DNA of 64,000 nucleotides from Paenibacillus sp. H1-7 (GCF_022354825.1 NZ_CP031168.1:2481501-2545500), one strand, 5' to 3'. Counted from the stretch's first letter, positions 42,276-52,410 are shown. Made by a program: numbers and translations. Notes: generated by a model not told the origin, from the letters alone.

Positions 42276-43922
42276 ATGCATACAAAAGCAAGGACATTAT
42301 TGCTGCTCGTTTCCATACTCTCTATCGTCTCGGCCGGCTGCACCGGCCGTTCCCAAGACGCCAGATCGCCTCAAGCCGGCAGTACAAGCAATGCGAGCAC
42401 CGCTGCGGAGGTCAAGCAGCAGCCGGGTGCGTATCCCATCCAAACAAGCAAGACGCTAACGTATTGGGCTGAGCTGAACCAGAACGCCGCCAGCGTAAAA
42501 TCGACCTTTGAGCAAGTACCCTTCTTTCAGGAATGGCAGAAGCGAACCGGAGTCAAGCTTAAGTTCATTCAGGCGCAAGCCAATCAGGATAAAACCGCGC
42601 TGAATGTATTGCTGGCGTCGGGAGATTTGCCCGATATGATGGAATACGCTTGGAACAGCTTTCCAGGCGGCCCGGAGAAAGCGATCAACGACGGCTATAT
42701 TCTGAAGCTGAACGATGTCATCGACAAGTATGCTCCCAACTTGAAACAATTTCTTAAGGAACACCCTGAGATCGATAAGCAAATCAAAACGGATGAAGGA
42801 CATTATTACGTGTTTCCGTTTATCCGCAACGATCCTATGCTGCAAACCTTCCAAGGGCCGATTATCCGTAAGGATTGGCTGGATGAGCTCGGGCTGCCGA
42901 TCCCGGAGACGATCGACGATTGGTATGTGGTGCTCAAAGCGTTTAAGGAGAAGAAGGGGATCGAGGCTCCGCTAACCTTTTTAAGCGTGCCGAACGTCTT
43001 GTTTGGAATGGACAACGGGGCTTTTATCGGCGCATATGGCGTGAAAAAAGGCTTCTATTTGGACGAGGGCAAAGTCAAATTCGGCCCGATCGAAGGCGGG
43101 TATAAGGAGTTTTTGCGCACGTTCCGCCGCTGGTATGAAGAAGGTCTGATCGACCGGAATATGGCGACGGTAGATATCAAGACGATGGATTCCAATATGA
43201 TGCTGGGCCGAAGCGGCGCCAGTATATGGAATGCAGGGTCGGGTATCGGCAAATGGCAGCCGGCGCTCCAGGCCAAGGATCCGAAAGCCGTCGTGACCGC
43301 TGCTCCTTACCCGGTGTTGAAGAGAGGGGATAAGCCGAAATTCGGTCAAAAAAGCGAAGAGTACGTGGGCAGCGGGAGCGTAGCTATTGCCGGCAACTCC
43401 AAGAATGTGGAGGAAGCCGCCAGAATGCTGGACTACGGATACAGTGAAGCGGGGCACATGTTCTTCAATTTCGGCATCGAGGGGACGAGCTACAATATGG
43501 AAGGCGATTACCCGAAATATACGGAGCTGATCATGAGCAACAAGGAACAGCTGGTTCCCGCCCAAGCTTTGGCCATGTATAACCGCGCGAGCTATTTTGG
43601 ACCGTTCATCCAGGACCGGCGCTACATTGAGCAGGCCTACACGCTGTCCCAGCAAAAGGAAGCGATACCGGTATGGGCGCAAAACGACGCCGAACGGCAT
43701 ACGCTGCCGCTGATTCACAAGACGGAGAAAGAGAGCTCGGAATCCGCGGCCATCATGATGGATGTCATGAATCTGGTGGATGAAATGTCCATCAAAATTA
43801 TCCTCGGCGTTGAGCCGGTAGATGCCTATGACAACTATGTCGAGAAAATCAAAGCCTTGAACGTAAAGCGCGCTATAGACATCGAGCAGCAGGCGCTTGA
43901 CCGTTATAATTTTAAGTCGTGA
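42276..43922 (+). CDS. Extracellular solute-binding lipoprotein (importer 2, second binding protein)
   Basis: 548-residue paralogue of the protein encoded at 29844. Long blocks match: YPIQTSKTLTYWAEL, FFQEWQKRTGVKLKF, LNVLLASGDLPDMMEY, FPGGPEKAI and GPIIRKDWLDELGLP. A signal with VSAGC (cysteine near residue 23) anchors it. ATG 42276 is 12 bases after GGGAGG; TTG 42264 lies too close to that site and CTG 42270 is possible. No permease genes follow, so it presumably feeds the permeases at 31520-33370 or others elsewhere. It is likely cotranscribed with the AraC sensor gene upstream. Confidence 0.9.
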   Translation: MHTKARTLLLLVSILSIVSAGCTGRSQDARSPQAGSTSNASTAAEVKQQPGAYPIQTSKTLTYWAELNQNAASVKSTFEQVPFFQEWQKRTGVKLKFIQAQANQDKTALNVLLASGDLPDMMEYAWNSFPGGPEKAINDGYILKLNDVIDKYAPNLKQFLKEHPEIDKQIKTDEGHYYVFPFIRNDPMLQTFQGPIIRKDWLDELGLPIPETIDDWYVVLKAFKEKKGIEAPLTFLSVPNVLFGMDNGAFIGAYGVKKGFYLDEGKVKFGPIEGGYKEFLRTFRRWYEEGLIDRNMATVDIKTMDSNMMLGRSGASIWNAGSGIGKWQPALQAKDPKAVVTAAPYPVLKRGDKPKFGQKSEEYVGSGSVAIAGNSKNVEEAARMLDYGYSEAGHMFFNFGIEGTSYNMEGDYPKYTELIMSNKEQLVPAQALAMYNRASYFGPFIQDRRYIEQAYTLSQQKEAIPVWAQNDAERHTLPLIHKTEKESSESAAIMMDVMNLVDEMSIKIILGVEPVDAYDNYVEKIKALNVKRAIDIEQQALDRYNFKS

Positions 43923-44050
43923 ATCTCTAATGGTTCCCGCTCAGACATTCCGATGCTAATTGTAAGGCAAAGCAATGTCCAGTATAATTTTTCCATAGAA
44001 GGACTTCATGACCGCACATCATCCAATATGAAGCTGCAGGAGGAGAGACG

Positions 44051-44878
44051 ATGTCTTATTTATCCGTAAGTACATGGAGTCTGCACAGACTGCTGGGTCC
44101 GCTCAGATGGACGCATTGGGATCAGGAGGCGGGTAGTCATTTTACCCGCGAGCAGGAGCAGCCGCAAGTTTTGTCCTTGCTGGAGCTGCCTGCCGAGGCT
44201 AGCTCCAGAGGCTACCGGGCCGTGGAGGTATGTCATTTTCATTTTCCGTCCACGGAACAGGACTATTTGCAGGAGCTGAGGCATCGGTTCGAAGCTGCCG
44301 GCATTTCCTTTGATACGCTGCTTCTGGATTACGGCGATATCTCATCGGCCGATGAGAAGCGCAGCACGGCGGATTACGCTCTGGTGCAGCATTGGATTGA
44401 AGTAGCGGCACAGGCCGGTGCGAAGCGAATACGAGTCATTGCGGGGGATTCTCCCGCAGACGATGAAGACGCTCTGCAGCGCGCAGCGCAGAGGTTATCC
44501 GAGCTGCAACAATTTGCTTCCGGCCGTGGAGTTCAGATTGTCACGGAAAATTTCCGGCCATTGACCTCGACCGGAGATAACTGTGTGCAGCTGCTGGAGC
44601 GCGGACATCATTCGTTTAAGATGATTACGGATTTCGGCAACTTCAAAGGCTCCGCCAAATATGACGAGATCGCGTTGACGCTGCCGTACAGTGTGTCCGT
44701 TCACGCCAAAGCCCATTACGATGATGCCGGCATGCCTGACGAACCGGAATTCCGCAATTGCCTGGAGCAGCTGAAGACATCCGGCTATAACGGAGCGGTA
44801 GTACTGATCTATGACGGCCCAGGTGATATGTGGGAAGGGCTGGAGAGGATACGGCGAATTGTAGAGCCTTATTTGTAA
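44051..44878 (+). CDS. Sugar phosphate isomerase/epimerase-like TIM-barrel protein
   Basis: 275 residues, xylose-isomerase-like TIM barrel. VEVCHFHFPS, VIAGDSP, VTENFRPLTST, MITDFGNF and VHAKAHYDD mark successive strands with the Asp/Glu/His residues expected for metal binding. CAGGAGGAGAGACG precedes the ATG. It is unlike the first TIM-barrel gene (5428) in most positions. It follows the second binding protein after 129 bases and ends the locus at a strong terminator. A role in breakdown of the imported sugar is inferred. Confidence 0.8.
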   Translation: MSYLSVSTWSLHRLLGPLRWTHWDQEAGSHFTREQEQPQVLSLLELPAEASSRGYRAVEVCHFHFPSTEQDYLQELRHRFEAAGISFDTLLLDYGDISSADEKRSTADYALVQHWIEVAAQAGAKRIRVIAGDSPADDEDALQRAAQRLSELQQFASGRGVQIVTENFRPLTSTGDNCVQLLERGHHSFKMITDFGNFKGSAKYDEIALTLPYSVSVHAKAHYDDAGMPDEPEFRNCLEQLKTSGYNGAVVLIYDGPGDMWEGLERIRRIVEPYL

Positions 44879-44927
44879 CCTTCCGTGAAGCAGTGCTTGT
44901 GGAATGTGTAAACGTGTTAGAACATAC

Positions 44928-44962
44928 AAAAACCGTGAGGGACGAACGCCCTCACGGTTTTT
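44928..44962. terminator. Bidirectional terminator
   Basis: AAAAACCGTGAGGG pairs with CCCTCACGGTTTTT; it serves the TIM-barrel gene and the convergent subtilase. Confidence 0.88.
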
Positions 44963-45011
44963 AGTTTATCGATGGCTTTTGCTTACTTTGACGATCCAAC
45001 TGAATAAGCAA

Positions 45012-48000
45012 TTACTGGGATTGCAGCTTAGCCAGCATGCGCTGCAGCACTACGGCTGCTTGAGCTCGCGTGCTTTGATCGGAAGGGGCGAACGCTCCTC
45101 CGTCCGTTCCGTTCATGAGACCGAGCCCGGAAGCTGCTCGTACTTGCGTCCGCGCCCAATCGCTGATGGTTCCCTCATCCGAATATTTGACTTCCTGCGT
45201 AATCACGATATCACTTAGCTTATTGCCGGTCTTGTACAAGTAAGCATTGACCATCATAGCTGCCATTTGCTCTCTCGTAACACTAGCTTCCGGAGCGAAT
45301 TCCTTATCGCTGACACCGTTGACGATGTTCGCTTCATACGCAGCATATACGGCATCCTTGTACCAGGAATTGTTGGTAACGTCATGAAATGTAGTGGCGC
45401 TGCCTTGATTTTTCAGTTGCAATGCTTTCGTAAGTAAAGTTACAAATTGGGCTCTCGTCATGCTGGCATCCGGCAGGAACGAGTCAGCGTCCACACCGTC
45501 GACAATGCTTTGAGCGATAAGCTGCTCAATTTCTTTTTGTGCCCAATGATTTTGAATATCCGCAAAGGTGGCGACGCTTTCGGACGATCCCGGTTTGGAG
45601 TCGGACGAAGGTCTTTTCTCCAGTACCGCATATTTGGAGAAGTGCGTGAGCGGTGCCGTGATCGTGTTCGTACCGGCTAATGTGCCTCCTACGCGGGTCC
45701 AACTCCCCGATGGCTCGTCAAGTACATATAAACCAAGCGATTGAGGATCCTTCACCTTGCTGCTGTCATACAAGAACGAAGCTTGGATCGGCGTAGCAAA
45801 CGATGCAACCAGATTTCCCTCTTCCGTCAATGACAGGTCATAAATAGGAGAAACGGCAGCGTAGTCGGTCATGGGAGGCGCCGAATCGATAGACTTTTTG
45901 AACACAACCGTACTGCCTTCATCCTTTATTTGAAAAGCTTTCGGCGGAATGGACAAGGTTACGTCACTGGATCTAATGACAAGCGATTTGTCCTTGCTCC
46001 ACAGCTTCGCAATCAGGTCGGCATCCACCTTCACCGTAAGGATATCGACTGCTTCTTCCGTTGCAGCGTCTATCGTTACATCTTTGGAGTCCGAATGTAA
46101 CGATAAAAGCACGTCTACGCGCGGAGCCGTCACCTCGTAGGTTAGTTTGCCGTTGGCATCCATGGAAGGAGCGTATTGGGTACTGCCTCCGGCACCGCCG
46201 CCACCGCCACCTCCTCCTCCGCCACCACCGCCGGTTTTCGGAGGAGTTGTCTTAGGAGTAATGCGATAGGAATAGACCGCGTCTTCACTAAACACATTGT
46301 TCTGGAGGAATGCGACCGTTAATACGGTATCCTTGGCAATTTTCAACGAACCGCCTTGAATATTGAAGCTGCCGCTTAAGGTTTGATCCGCATTTTGAAC
46401 TCGATAAAGAATGATGCCCTCTGGAGAAGCGGTCGTGATCGTAACCGTCTGCTCGCCTTCATATGTTCCGGATTGCAGGTTGACGAACGGATTGGCAGGA
46501 CGCTTCAGGAGCACATATGGATTGGAACGATGTGTGGCAGCTCCGCTGCTCGGGTCAGCCGACCAGAATCCATAGACGTATACATGATGAATAAGCGGAC
46601 TGCTGTCCAAAATAGCGGTAAGTCTTGCGCGGCCTTCTACCAATGGCGAAACGGAAGGCACGGAAAATGTCGCATCTTGTTCCCGGTCCAACAAAGTTTC
46701 GTCATAGTACCTTGCTTCCAGATTCACGGAATAGGTTGCTTTCACCACCGTATTATGAACGTCCAGCAGAGTCGCATCAAAAGCTACGGTTCGATCGGCA
46801 GGGTAATTGATGGATACCGGCTCGATTTTCAATCTCGGTGTTTCAAAAGCCCGAATCCCTTGAAGCATACCTTCACCGTACACCATTGTCCTGGAAACAT
46901 GGTCGTTGGGAGCTTGCGTAAGGTTGGCATATTCTTTTTCTTTCAGGGCACTAAGACGGTTCTCTTGAGCAGAAGTTTGCAGAATGGTGCGGATGTCTTC
47001 CGCATCCAAAGCTTTGTTAGCTGCCTTCAACAGAGCGGACAGCCCGGCGACAAACGGCGTTGCTTGAGACGTCCCTGACTTATAAATGTAGCCTCCGCCC
47101 AAGGCCGTGCTGTAAATATTGACCCCGGGTGCGACTACGTCAACCTTCCCGACATTGGAGAAATCCGCAATAGCGTAAGATTGGCCGGTAATCTGCGCAA
47201 CGGCGCCGACACTTATCACCTCGTCATAGGCGGCGGGGTAACTCGTTAACGTAATGTAGCGTCTCATATCATTCAGAGGATCCATCTGTCCGGCTTCGTC
47301 CCGAACCCAATGGTTGCTTTCGTTGCCCGCAGCGGCAACAAGAACGATATGCTGGCCATATGCTTGCTTGATCAGCTCCCGAACCGCCCGGCTGTCTCCG
47401 GCAGTACCAAGGCTCATATTAATAACGTCCGCTTTATTCGCTATGGCATACTGCAGCGCTCGAACGATTTGCTCCGTATCCCCCTCGCCATTGCTGTCCA
47501 GGACCTTGAGCGGCATGATTTTGACGCCGGGAGCGATCCCGTAATCGGTGCCTGCCGCCGAATTCGCTGCAATAATTCCCGATACATGGGTGCCGTGGCC
47601 ATGATCGTCTTGGGCGATGTCGTCATTATTGACGAAGTCGTATCCTTTGACTATCGAGCTCTTAAGATCCGGATGCGTCAGATCGATCCCGGAGTCCATA
47701 ACGGCTACGGTAACCTGCTGATTTTGCGCTTCAGTAGAATAGGCGCTCATATCGTCCAATTCCGCTGCCTGCTTGCCCCATTGCTTCATATATTCCTCAG
47801 GTCCGGAGTACACGGATTGGGACACCGTATCGCCGGAGGATGCTGCAGCGATCAATTGTGTTTTGTAGACGGGCTCGGCATACTCCACATCTGGATTGCT
47901 TTGAAGCTCCAACAGTTTGGCTGTAACGGAGATAGGCTCATCATAGGATAAAACGGAAAAGGACGATGGAGAGAAGGAGCTGGATTGCACCTTCTTCAGC

Positions 48001-48188
48001 GCATTCTGCTTGTACTTAACGATGACTTTCCCCGGAACAATGTCGGCTTCTTTGAAGGTAGGCATCTCTGCTGACTGCAGAGAAACTGGCTCGGCAAGAA
48101 CCGGTCCTTGAGCAGGAATTGCCAGTTGAACGGCAGTGACTGCAGCGATGACATAACTTATCCATTTTCTTTTCGATTGTTGAAACAT
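45012..48188 (-). CDS. SLH-anchored subtilisin-family serine protease
   Basis: 1058-residue exported protease. Parts in order: signal peptide (1-32), propeptide-like segment (about 50-115, EADIVPGKVIVKYKQ), S8 catalytic domain with Asp in VMDSGIDLTH, His in DHGHGTHVSG and Ser in SGTSQATPFVAGL (about residues 163, 200, 372). Then follow accessory beta domains, a chitobiase C-terminal-like piece (VNLQSGTYEGEQTVTI), a linker with 13 consecutive glycines and, after a further region, three SLH repeats (about 876-1058). GAGGAGGAACGCC precedes the ATG. It probably degrades or matures proteins at the cell surface. It is monocistronic. Confidence 0.93.
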   Translation of the reverse strand: MFQQSKRKWISYVIAAVTAVQLAIPAQGPVLAEPVSLQSAEMPTFKEADIVPGKVIVKYKQNALKKVQSSSFSPSSFSVLSYDEPISVTAKLLELQSNPDVEYAEPVYKTQLIAAASSGDTVSQSVYSGPEEYMKQWGKQAAELDDMSAYSTEAQNQQVTVAVMDSGIDLTHPDLKSSIVKGYDFVNNDDIAQDDHGHGTHVSGIIAANSAAGTDYGIAPGVKIMPLKVLDSNGEGDTEQIVRALQYAIANKADVINMSLGTAGDSRAVRELIKQAYGQHIVLVAAAGNESNHWVRDEAGQMDPLNDMRRYITLTSYPAAYDEVISVGAVAQITGQSYAIADFSNVGKVDVVAPGVNIYSTALGGGYIYKSGTSQATPFVAGLSALLKAANKALDAEDIRTILQTSAQENRLSALKEKEYANLTQAPNDHVSRTMVYGEGMLQGIRAFETPRLKIEPVSINYPADRTVAFDATLLDVHNTVVKATYSVNLEARYYDETLLDREQDATFSVPSVSPLVEGRARLTAILDSSPLIHHVYVYGFWSADPSSGAATHRSNPYVLLKRPANPFVNLQSGTYEGEQTVTITTASPEGIILYRVQNADQTLSGSFNIQGGSLKIAKDTVLTVAFLQNNVFSEDAVYSYRITPKTTPPKTGGGGGGGGGGGGGAGGSTQYAPSMDANGKLTYEVTAPRVDVLLSLHSDSKDVTIDAATEEAVDILTVKVDADLIAKLWSKDKSLVIRSSDVTLSIPPKAFQIKDEGSTVVFKKSIDSAPPMTDYAAVSPIYDLSLTEEGNLVASFATPIQASFLYDSSKVKDPQSLGLYVLDEPSGSWTRVGGTLAGTNTITAPLTHFSKYAVLEKRPSSDSKPGSSESVATFADIQNHWAQKEIEQLIAQSIVDGVDADSFLPDASMTRAQFVTLLTKALQLKNQGSATTFHDVTNNSWYKDAVYAAYEANIVNGVSDKEFAPEASVTREQMAAMMVNAYLYKTGNKLSDIVITQEVKYSDEGTISDWARTQVRAASGLGLMNGTDGGAFAPSDQSTRAQAAVVLQRMLAKLQSQ

Positions 48189-48376
48189 GGCGTTCCTCCT
48201 CGTAATTTAGCGACAATCTATGTACTATCAGGTATCCTACCGTATTTTAAAAGATTTGCAAGCTTCTTTTTGTCGAAATCTGTAAATGGTTTATATTTAT
48301 TTTGATAGGCACAGCCTGAATCCTATGAATCTAGCATTATGAATTATCCAAGTACATAAACAATTAATTGCACAAC

Positions 48377-48410
48377 AAGAAAGAGCTGGCACACAGGCCC
48401 GCTCTTTCTG
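48377..48410 (-). terminator. Terminator after the germinant receptor operon
   Basis: AGAAAGAGC/GCTCTTTCT stem downstream of the minus-strand operon. The tail on that strand (TGTTGTG) is only moderately T-rich. Confidence 0.55.
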
Positions 48411-48466
48411 TTAACACAATATAATATATAAAATCTCGAGGTCAAGGCCTCGATACGGTTTTCTCA

Positions 48467-49588
48467 TTACTGCGACGGCTCCGCACCAGTCAGTTTCGTA
48501 CGCAGCTTGCTTCTGATCTGCACCCACACGAACAGAACCGGAATGTAGACGTATATAAAATAATATCCGACGTTGGAGTACCATTCGATCAATTGCTTCG
48601 ATCTTCCGCCCTCGTTAATAACGATTTGCAGTGCAATAAATCCAATCATGAAAGCCAATAGACTGACGGACATCTTCATATTCCACGCCTGCTTGGCGCC
48701 GCGGCATGCGGCCCAGATCGTCAAAGCGACGTTAGCGGCTATTTTTATAAACAGCACCGAAATGACAAAGTACTCCAGACGCTGAAATAACGGCAGCTCG
48801 AGAATCATAATCAGGTGAAGCGTCGGCCAAGCAATCTCGGACAGCTGACCTTGGGTATAAAACATGAAGGTGACCAGCACGATCATCAAATAAAATATCG
48901 TCGCGGTAAGCAGGGCGGCTTGCGCCCACTTTTGCGCTTTCGCCTGCGAGGGCACCAAAGGATAATATAACATGAGGGTCTCGATCCCGAGGTATTGAAA
49001 AATCATGCATTTGAAGCCGTTATAAATCTCAGCCGGAGTACGTTCGTACAAAGGAAGCAAATTTTGCGGATGTAAATACGGAATGGCCAGGAAGTTCAGC
49101 GGAATGACGAAAAGGAAGGAGCAGACCACTCCCCAGAAGCATAATCCGGCGACTGAACGCAGCCCGCCCGATACCGTATAACAAATGAGCACAGCGATCA
49201 GGATGGTCACAGGAAGCATGTTCATATCGGGAAACAGCCATACTTTGACAATGGCCATATAGCCTCTGAAGGTGACAAAAGCCCCCAGAAAAAAATAAAC
49301 GATGATCCCGAAATTTATCACGCTGCCGAGCATTTTACCGAAGCATGAACAGTTGATAGACATAAGATCTGCAGGTTGATCGTGTAAAATTTTACACATC
49401 ATCCACAAGACGACATGTATGCTGATACCCGACAATAACATGGAAATCCATGCATTATATCCGGCAGCTTCGCTTAAATCCCGCTGAAAATCCAGAACTC
49501 CGACCCCTACCATACTGACGTACATTAGAAAAAAAACGAGATAAGGGGAAAGGGTATAGCTCTCCTTGCTCTTGGATGCAGGCTCCAC
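48467..49588 (-). CDS. Spore germination receptor permease subunit (GerB type)
   Basis: 373 residues with about ten membrane segments, of the GerAB/GerKB family within the APC superfamily. Landmarks are YLVFFLMYVSMVGVGVLDFQ at the N terminus and LHPQNLLPLYERTP in the middle. These subunits sit in the spore inner membrane and bind germinants. It is the last gene of the A-C-B cluster, 24 bases after gerC. Which amino acid or sugar it recognises cannot be told. Confidence 0.9.
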   Translation of the reverse strand: MEPASKSKESYTLSPYLVFFLMYVSMVGVGVLDFQRDLSEAAGYNAWISMLLSGISIHVVLWMMCKILHDQPADLMSINCSCFGKMLGSVINFGIIVYFFLGAFVTFRGYMAIVKVWLFPDMNMLPVTILIAVLICYTVSGGLRSVAGLCFWGVVCSFLFVIPLNFLAIPYLHPQNLLPLYERTPAEIYNGFKCMIFQYLGIETLMLYYPLVPSQAKAQKWAQAALLTATIFYLMIVLVTFMFYTQGQLSEIAWPTLHLIMILELPLFQRLEYFVISVLFIKIAANVALTIWAACRGAKQAWNMKMSVSLLAFMIGFIALQIVINEGGRSKQLIEWYSNVGYYFIYVYIPVLFVWVQIRSKLRTKLTGAEPSQ

Positions 49589-49612
49589 AAATAATTCCCC
49601 CTCTTATTAACA

Positions 49613-50740
49613 TCAGAGACTGACGCCAGTCTCGACAATTTTCAATTTCACTGTGACCTGCGTCTGCATTTGCGGGTAGCTGGCTTGAAACTCTTGTTCG
49701 TTCCATCGTATGGATCGGCTCCGAACGAAATCTCCTAGGCCGGCCGGATCCACGTTGTGTTTCTTGCACAAGGACAACAGCGCTTGAAGCACTTGCTCGA
49801 AATACGAGCCCAGCTCATTTTCCAGCATGGAACGGTGAGCGGAGGAGGTCGGATCGATCCAGTCCGGAACGTACTTGATCTGAGCATCCATATGTACGAG
49901 GACCGACAGGGAAGGCTGGGGGTGCAGCCTATTGAGGCTATATTTGACCTTGGAGCTGATGCTGTGCAATAAAACAGGACTGGCACTCTGCTGCTCCGTT
50001 GCACGGATGGAAGCCAGATAAGTGCCGTTATCGGAGTTCTCAATAAGCATTTTTAACAAAAAGGCTTCCTGCATATTGATTTTGGTTACATATTTGTCGT
50101 CTTTGAACAACGCCAGCCCATCTACAACGATCTTTCCTTCAGTCAGCTTCAAATACGGCAGAAATAGATCCCTGCCTTTCCCGTAATAGTTAAATAGTGC
50201 AATTTGCAGGTTATTATGGGGCAATGTTCCGTTTTTTATATGATGTTCAATCATGTCGGACAGGAAATAGGATTCCTCGGATTGTGCAACGGCAGCCAAT
50301 ATATCCGAAGCTTCCTTATCCGTAACACCAAGCTGCATCCGGGTGGATAGTTTGGAATCATGGCACAAATTTTGCATCATATCGGCTATTCCTTTCCGGG
50401 AGTACTCCTTTCCGTATAGAAGCATCCTCAGCTGGCCGTACTCAATAGGGTTTCTCGTTTGCGCATTGATCCTCGACATCATATCCAGATTGGTATCGGA
50501 TTTCGTCCCGAGCAGTTGTACGCCTGACTCTCCTTTCTTCTTGTAATTGCCTGCCAGCATAGTGCTCTTCACGCTTTTTCCGGATAGATCGACCCCTATG
50601 GTTTGAATGAGCTCAATCTTGTTTACAATTTTCGTTTTGCTGCATGAAGCGATCAGCAGACAACAAGCGACTAGCAGAACGATCTTTGCCAAGCTTATAC
50701 CCACGCTTTCTGTGCAATTACTGTTCTTCATGATCCTCAT
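49613..50740 (-). CDS. Spore germination receptor lipoprotein (GerC type)
   Basis: 375 residues, Ger(x)C family. A lipoprotein signal ends in LIASC (cysteine near residue 33), so it is attached to the spore inner membrane. VNKIELIQTIGVDLSG, LLGTKSDTN, RNPIEYGQLRMLLYGKEYSRKGI and SVLVHMDAQIKYV are recognisable. It overlaps the preceding A gene by 23 bases, so translation is likely coupled; ATG 50740 or ATG 50731 may be the true start. The order A-C-B differs from the A-B-C order of the B. subtilis gerA operon but resembles gerK, where C precedes B. Confidence 0.9.
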   Translation of the reverse strand: MRIMKNSNCTESVGISLAKIVLLVACCLLIASCSKTKIVNKIELIQTIGVDLSGKSVKSTMLAGNYKKKGESGVQLLGTKSDTNLDMMSRINAQTRNPIEYGQLRMLLYGKEYSRKGIADMMQNLCHDSKLSTRMQLGVTDKEASDILAAVAQSEESYFLSDMIEHHIKNGTLPHNNLQIALFNYYGKGRDLFLPYLKLTEGKIVVDGLALFKDDKYVTKINMQEAFLLKMLIENSDNGTYLASIRATEQQSASPVLLHSISSKVKYSLNRLHPQPSLSVLVHMDAQIKYVPDWIDPTSSAHRSMLENELGSYFEQVLQALLSLCKKHNVDPAGLGDFVRSRSIRWNEQEFQASYPQMQTQVTVKLKIVETGVSL

Positions 50741-52248
50741 TGCGTCGAGCCGTCGGTTTTGGAATATACCGGAATAAAGCTTTCGGTCTCAAATAACGGG
50801 GGCGCATATTCGACGACTGATAGGAGGAGCGGATGAAGCTGTCTTTTAAATCCTTGAATCTCAACGGGTACACCGGGACAGTGTAAGGGCTGCCCAGCGA
50901 TTCCAGACGGGTAATATGGACGATCAAGAAGCAAATCCCGATAAACATGCCCAAACCGCCCCATAGGGCTGACAGCACAATGAACGGAAACCGCAAAAAA
51001 CGTATCGTATTGGACATTTTATAGATCGGCGTAGCGAACGAGGCAAGAGCGGACAACGAAACGATAATTATGAGAATGTTGCTGGTTAGAGCCGCTTCGA
51101 CGGCGGCTTGGCCGACGATAATGCCGCCGACAATGCCCAGCGTTTGGCCGATCTTGGTAGGCAGTCTTGCACCGGCTTCACGCAGAAATTCGATGGTTAG
51201 CTCGAGGAACAACACTTCGAGCACGGGCGGGAACGGAACGTTGAGCCTGGAAAAGATAAGGGGGCCAAGCAAGCCCTTTGGAATCACCTCATAATGATAA
51301 GTCATTATCGCAACATACATGGACGTGGCAAACAGCGAGAAAATGACGCCGAAAATACGGATCAAACGAAAAAAGGAGCCCAGGATCCAGGGCAAATAAT
51401 AATCCTCCGGGGAAATGAAAAAATCGAACAAGGTTGAAGGACCGGTAATAAAATACGGCGATCCGTTGCTAATGACGGCAACCTGCCCGCTAATAAGCGC
51501 ATACACGACCCGGTCTCTGCGTTCCGTGCTTACAAATAGAGGGAAGGGCGACAAGCTGTTGTCGGATATAATTTGGTCCAGCTGGGAAGAATCAAATACA
51601 ACCTCGAAGTCGATATCGTCAAGTCTCTGTTCTATCGTCCGAACCGTTCTTTCATTCGTGATGCCGTGTATATAGACGATCGCTACTTTGGTCTGGGAAA
51701 TGCTGCCAATTGTGATCTCCTTGACGATCAGGTTCGGGATATTGATTTGTGAGCGCAGCAAATGAATATTCGTATCCAGATCCTCGACAAACCCTACTTT
51801 GGGTCCGACAACGCTAAATTCATTCTCGGTATCGTTATTTTTCCGCAGTCCTTGCTTGCTTGCGAATGGAATTAACGCAACCCGGGATTCGTCTGCACCG
51901 AACCGGACCATAATGTGTCCTTGCATCAGCTTCGATTGGATGGCGGCCGGATCGTCCGTAATTTCCATATCCTCGATAGGGAGCCATTTCCGAATAGCCT
52001 CAAGATCGTCGAAAGGCAGCATCAGCCGTTCTATGCTGCATGGTGTGCAGAAGCGTATCCTGGAGCAGCTTTTCATTAATTAACGATTTGTAATAGGAGA
52101 CCGTCTGCTTCTGATTGGCTAGCGAAATCGAGACCGTCTTGAAATCGGCGGACAGCTCAGTCAATTCCTTCAGTTGATCCATGCTATCCACCGTGCTTTG
52201 CAATAAGGAGCCGGCCTGCACTTGCTTGGGCTGATGTTTGGGCTTCAT
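50718..52248 (-). pseudogene. Spore germination receptor GerA-type subunit, apparent frameshift
   Basis: Two overlapping frames together make one GerA protein. Frame 1 starts at ATG 52248 (site CGGAGA) and runs to a stop at 52000. Its MDQLKELTELSADFKTV and LINEKLLQDTLLHTMQ match the family N terminus. Frame 2 continues with IERLMLPFDDLEAIRKWLP through HIMVRFGADESR, PFPPVLEVLFLELT and the C-terminal membrane part to a stop at 50718. The switch lies near 52031-52045, where one extra base (CAG-C-ATA) would break the frame. Total length 1531 bases equals 510 codons plus one, as expected for a single-base insertion. A sequencing error, a true inactivation or a programmed shift are all possible. 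The downstream C and B genes are intact. Confidence 0.82.
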
Positions 52249-52303
52249 GATTCTGTCTCCGAAAACGTTTGGCTAATATTGGGCGGTTCTGTGGTATTTT
52301 TTG

Positions 52304-52334
52304 TAGAATGCCGTTTTTTTATGCACAAAAATAC
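52304..52334 (-). promoter_or_regulatory. Possible sigma-G-like promoter of the germinant operon
   Basis: On the minus strand, CATTCTA (52310-52304) matches six of seven bases of the sigma-G -10 CATACTA. GTATTT 18 bases upstream is a poor -35. Germinant receptor operons are usually sigma-G-dependent, which is the reason for listing it. Confidence 0.3.
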
Positions 52335-52410
52335 CCCCACAAAGTGGAGCTTAGGCTTCGAAGTCCATCAGATACTTTGCGGGGAGCACCGATTACAAAT
52401 TCTATATATG

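Noticed and set aside
52334..52384. CCCC-AC-AAAGT/ACTTT-GC-GGGG inverted repeat upstream of the germinant operon
   Set aside because: The loop is about 28 bases and the repeat probably lies outside both transcripts; no function could be argued.
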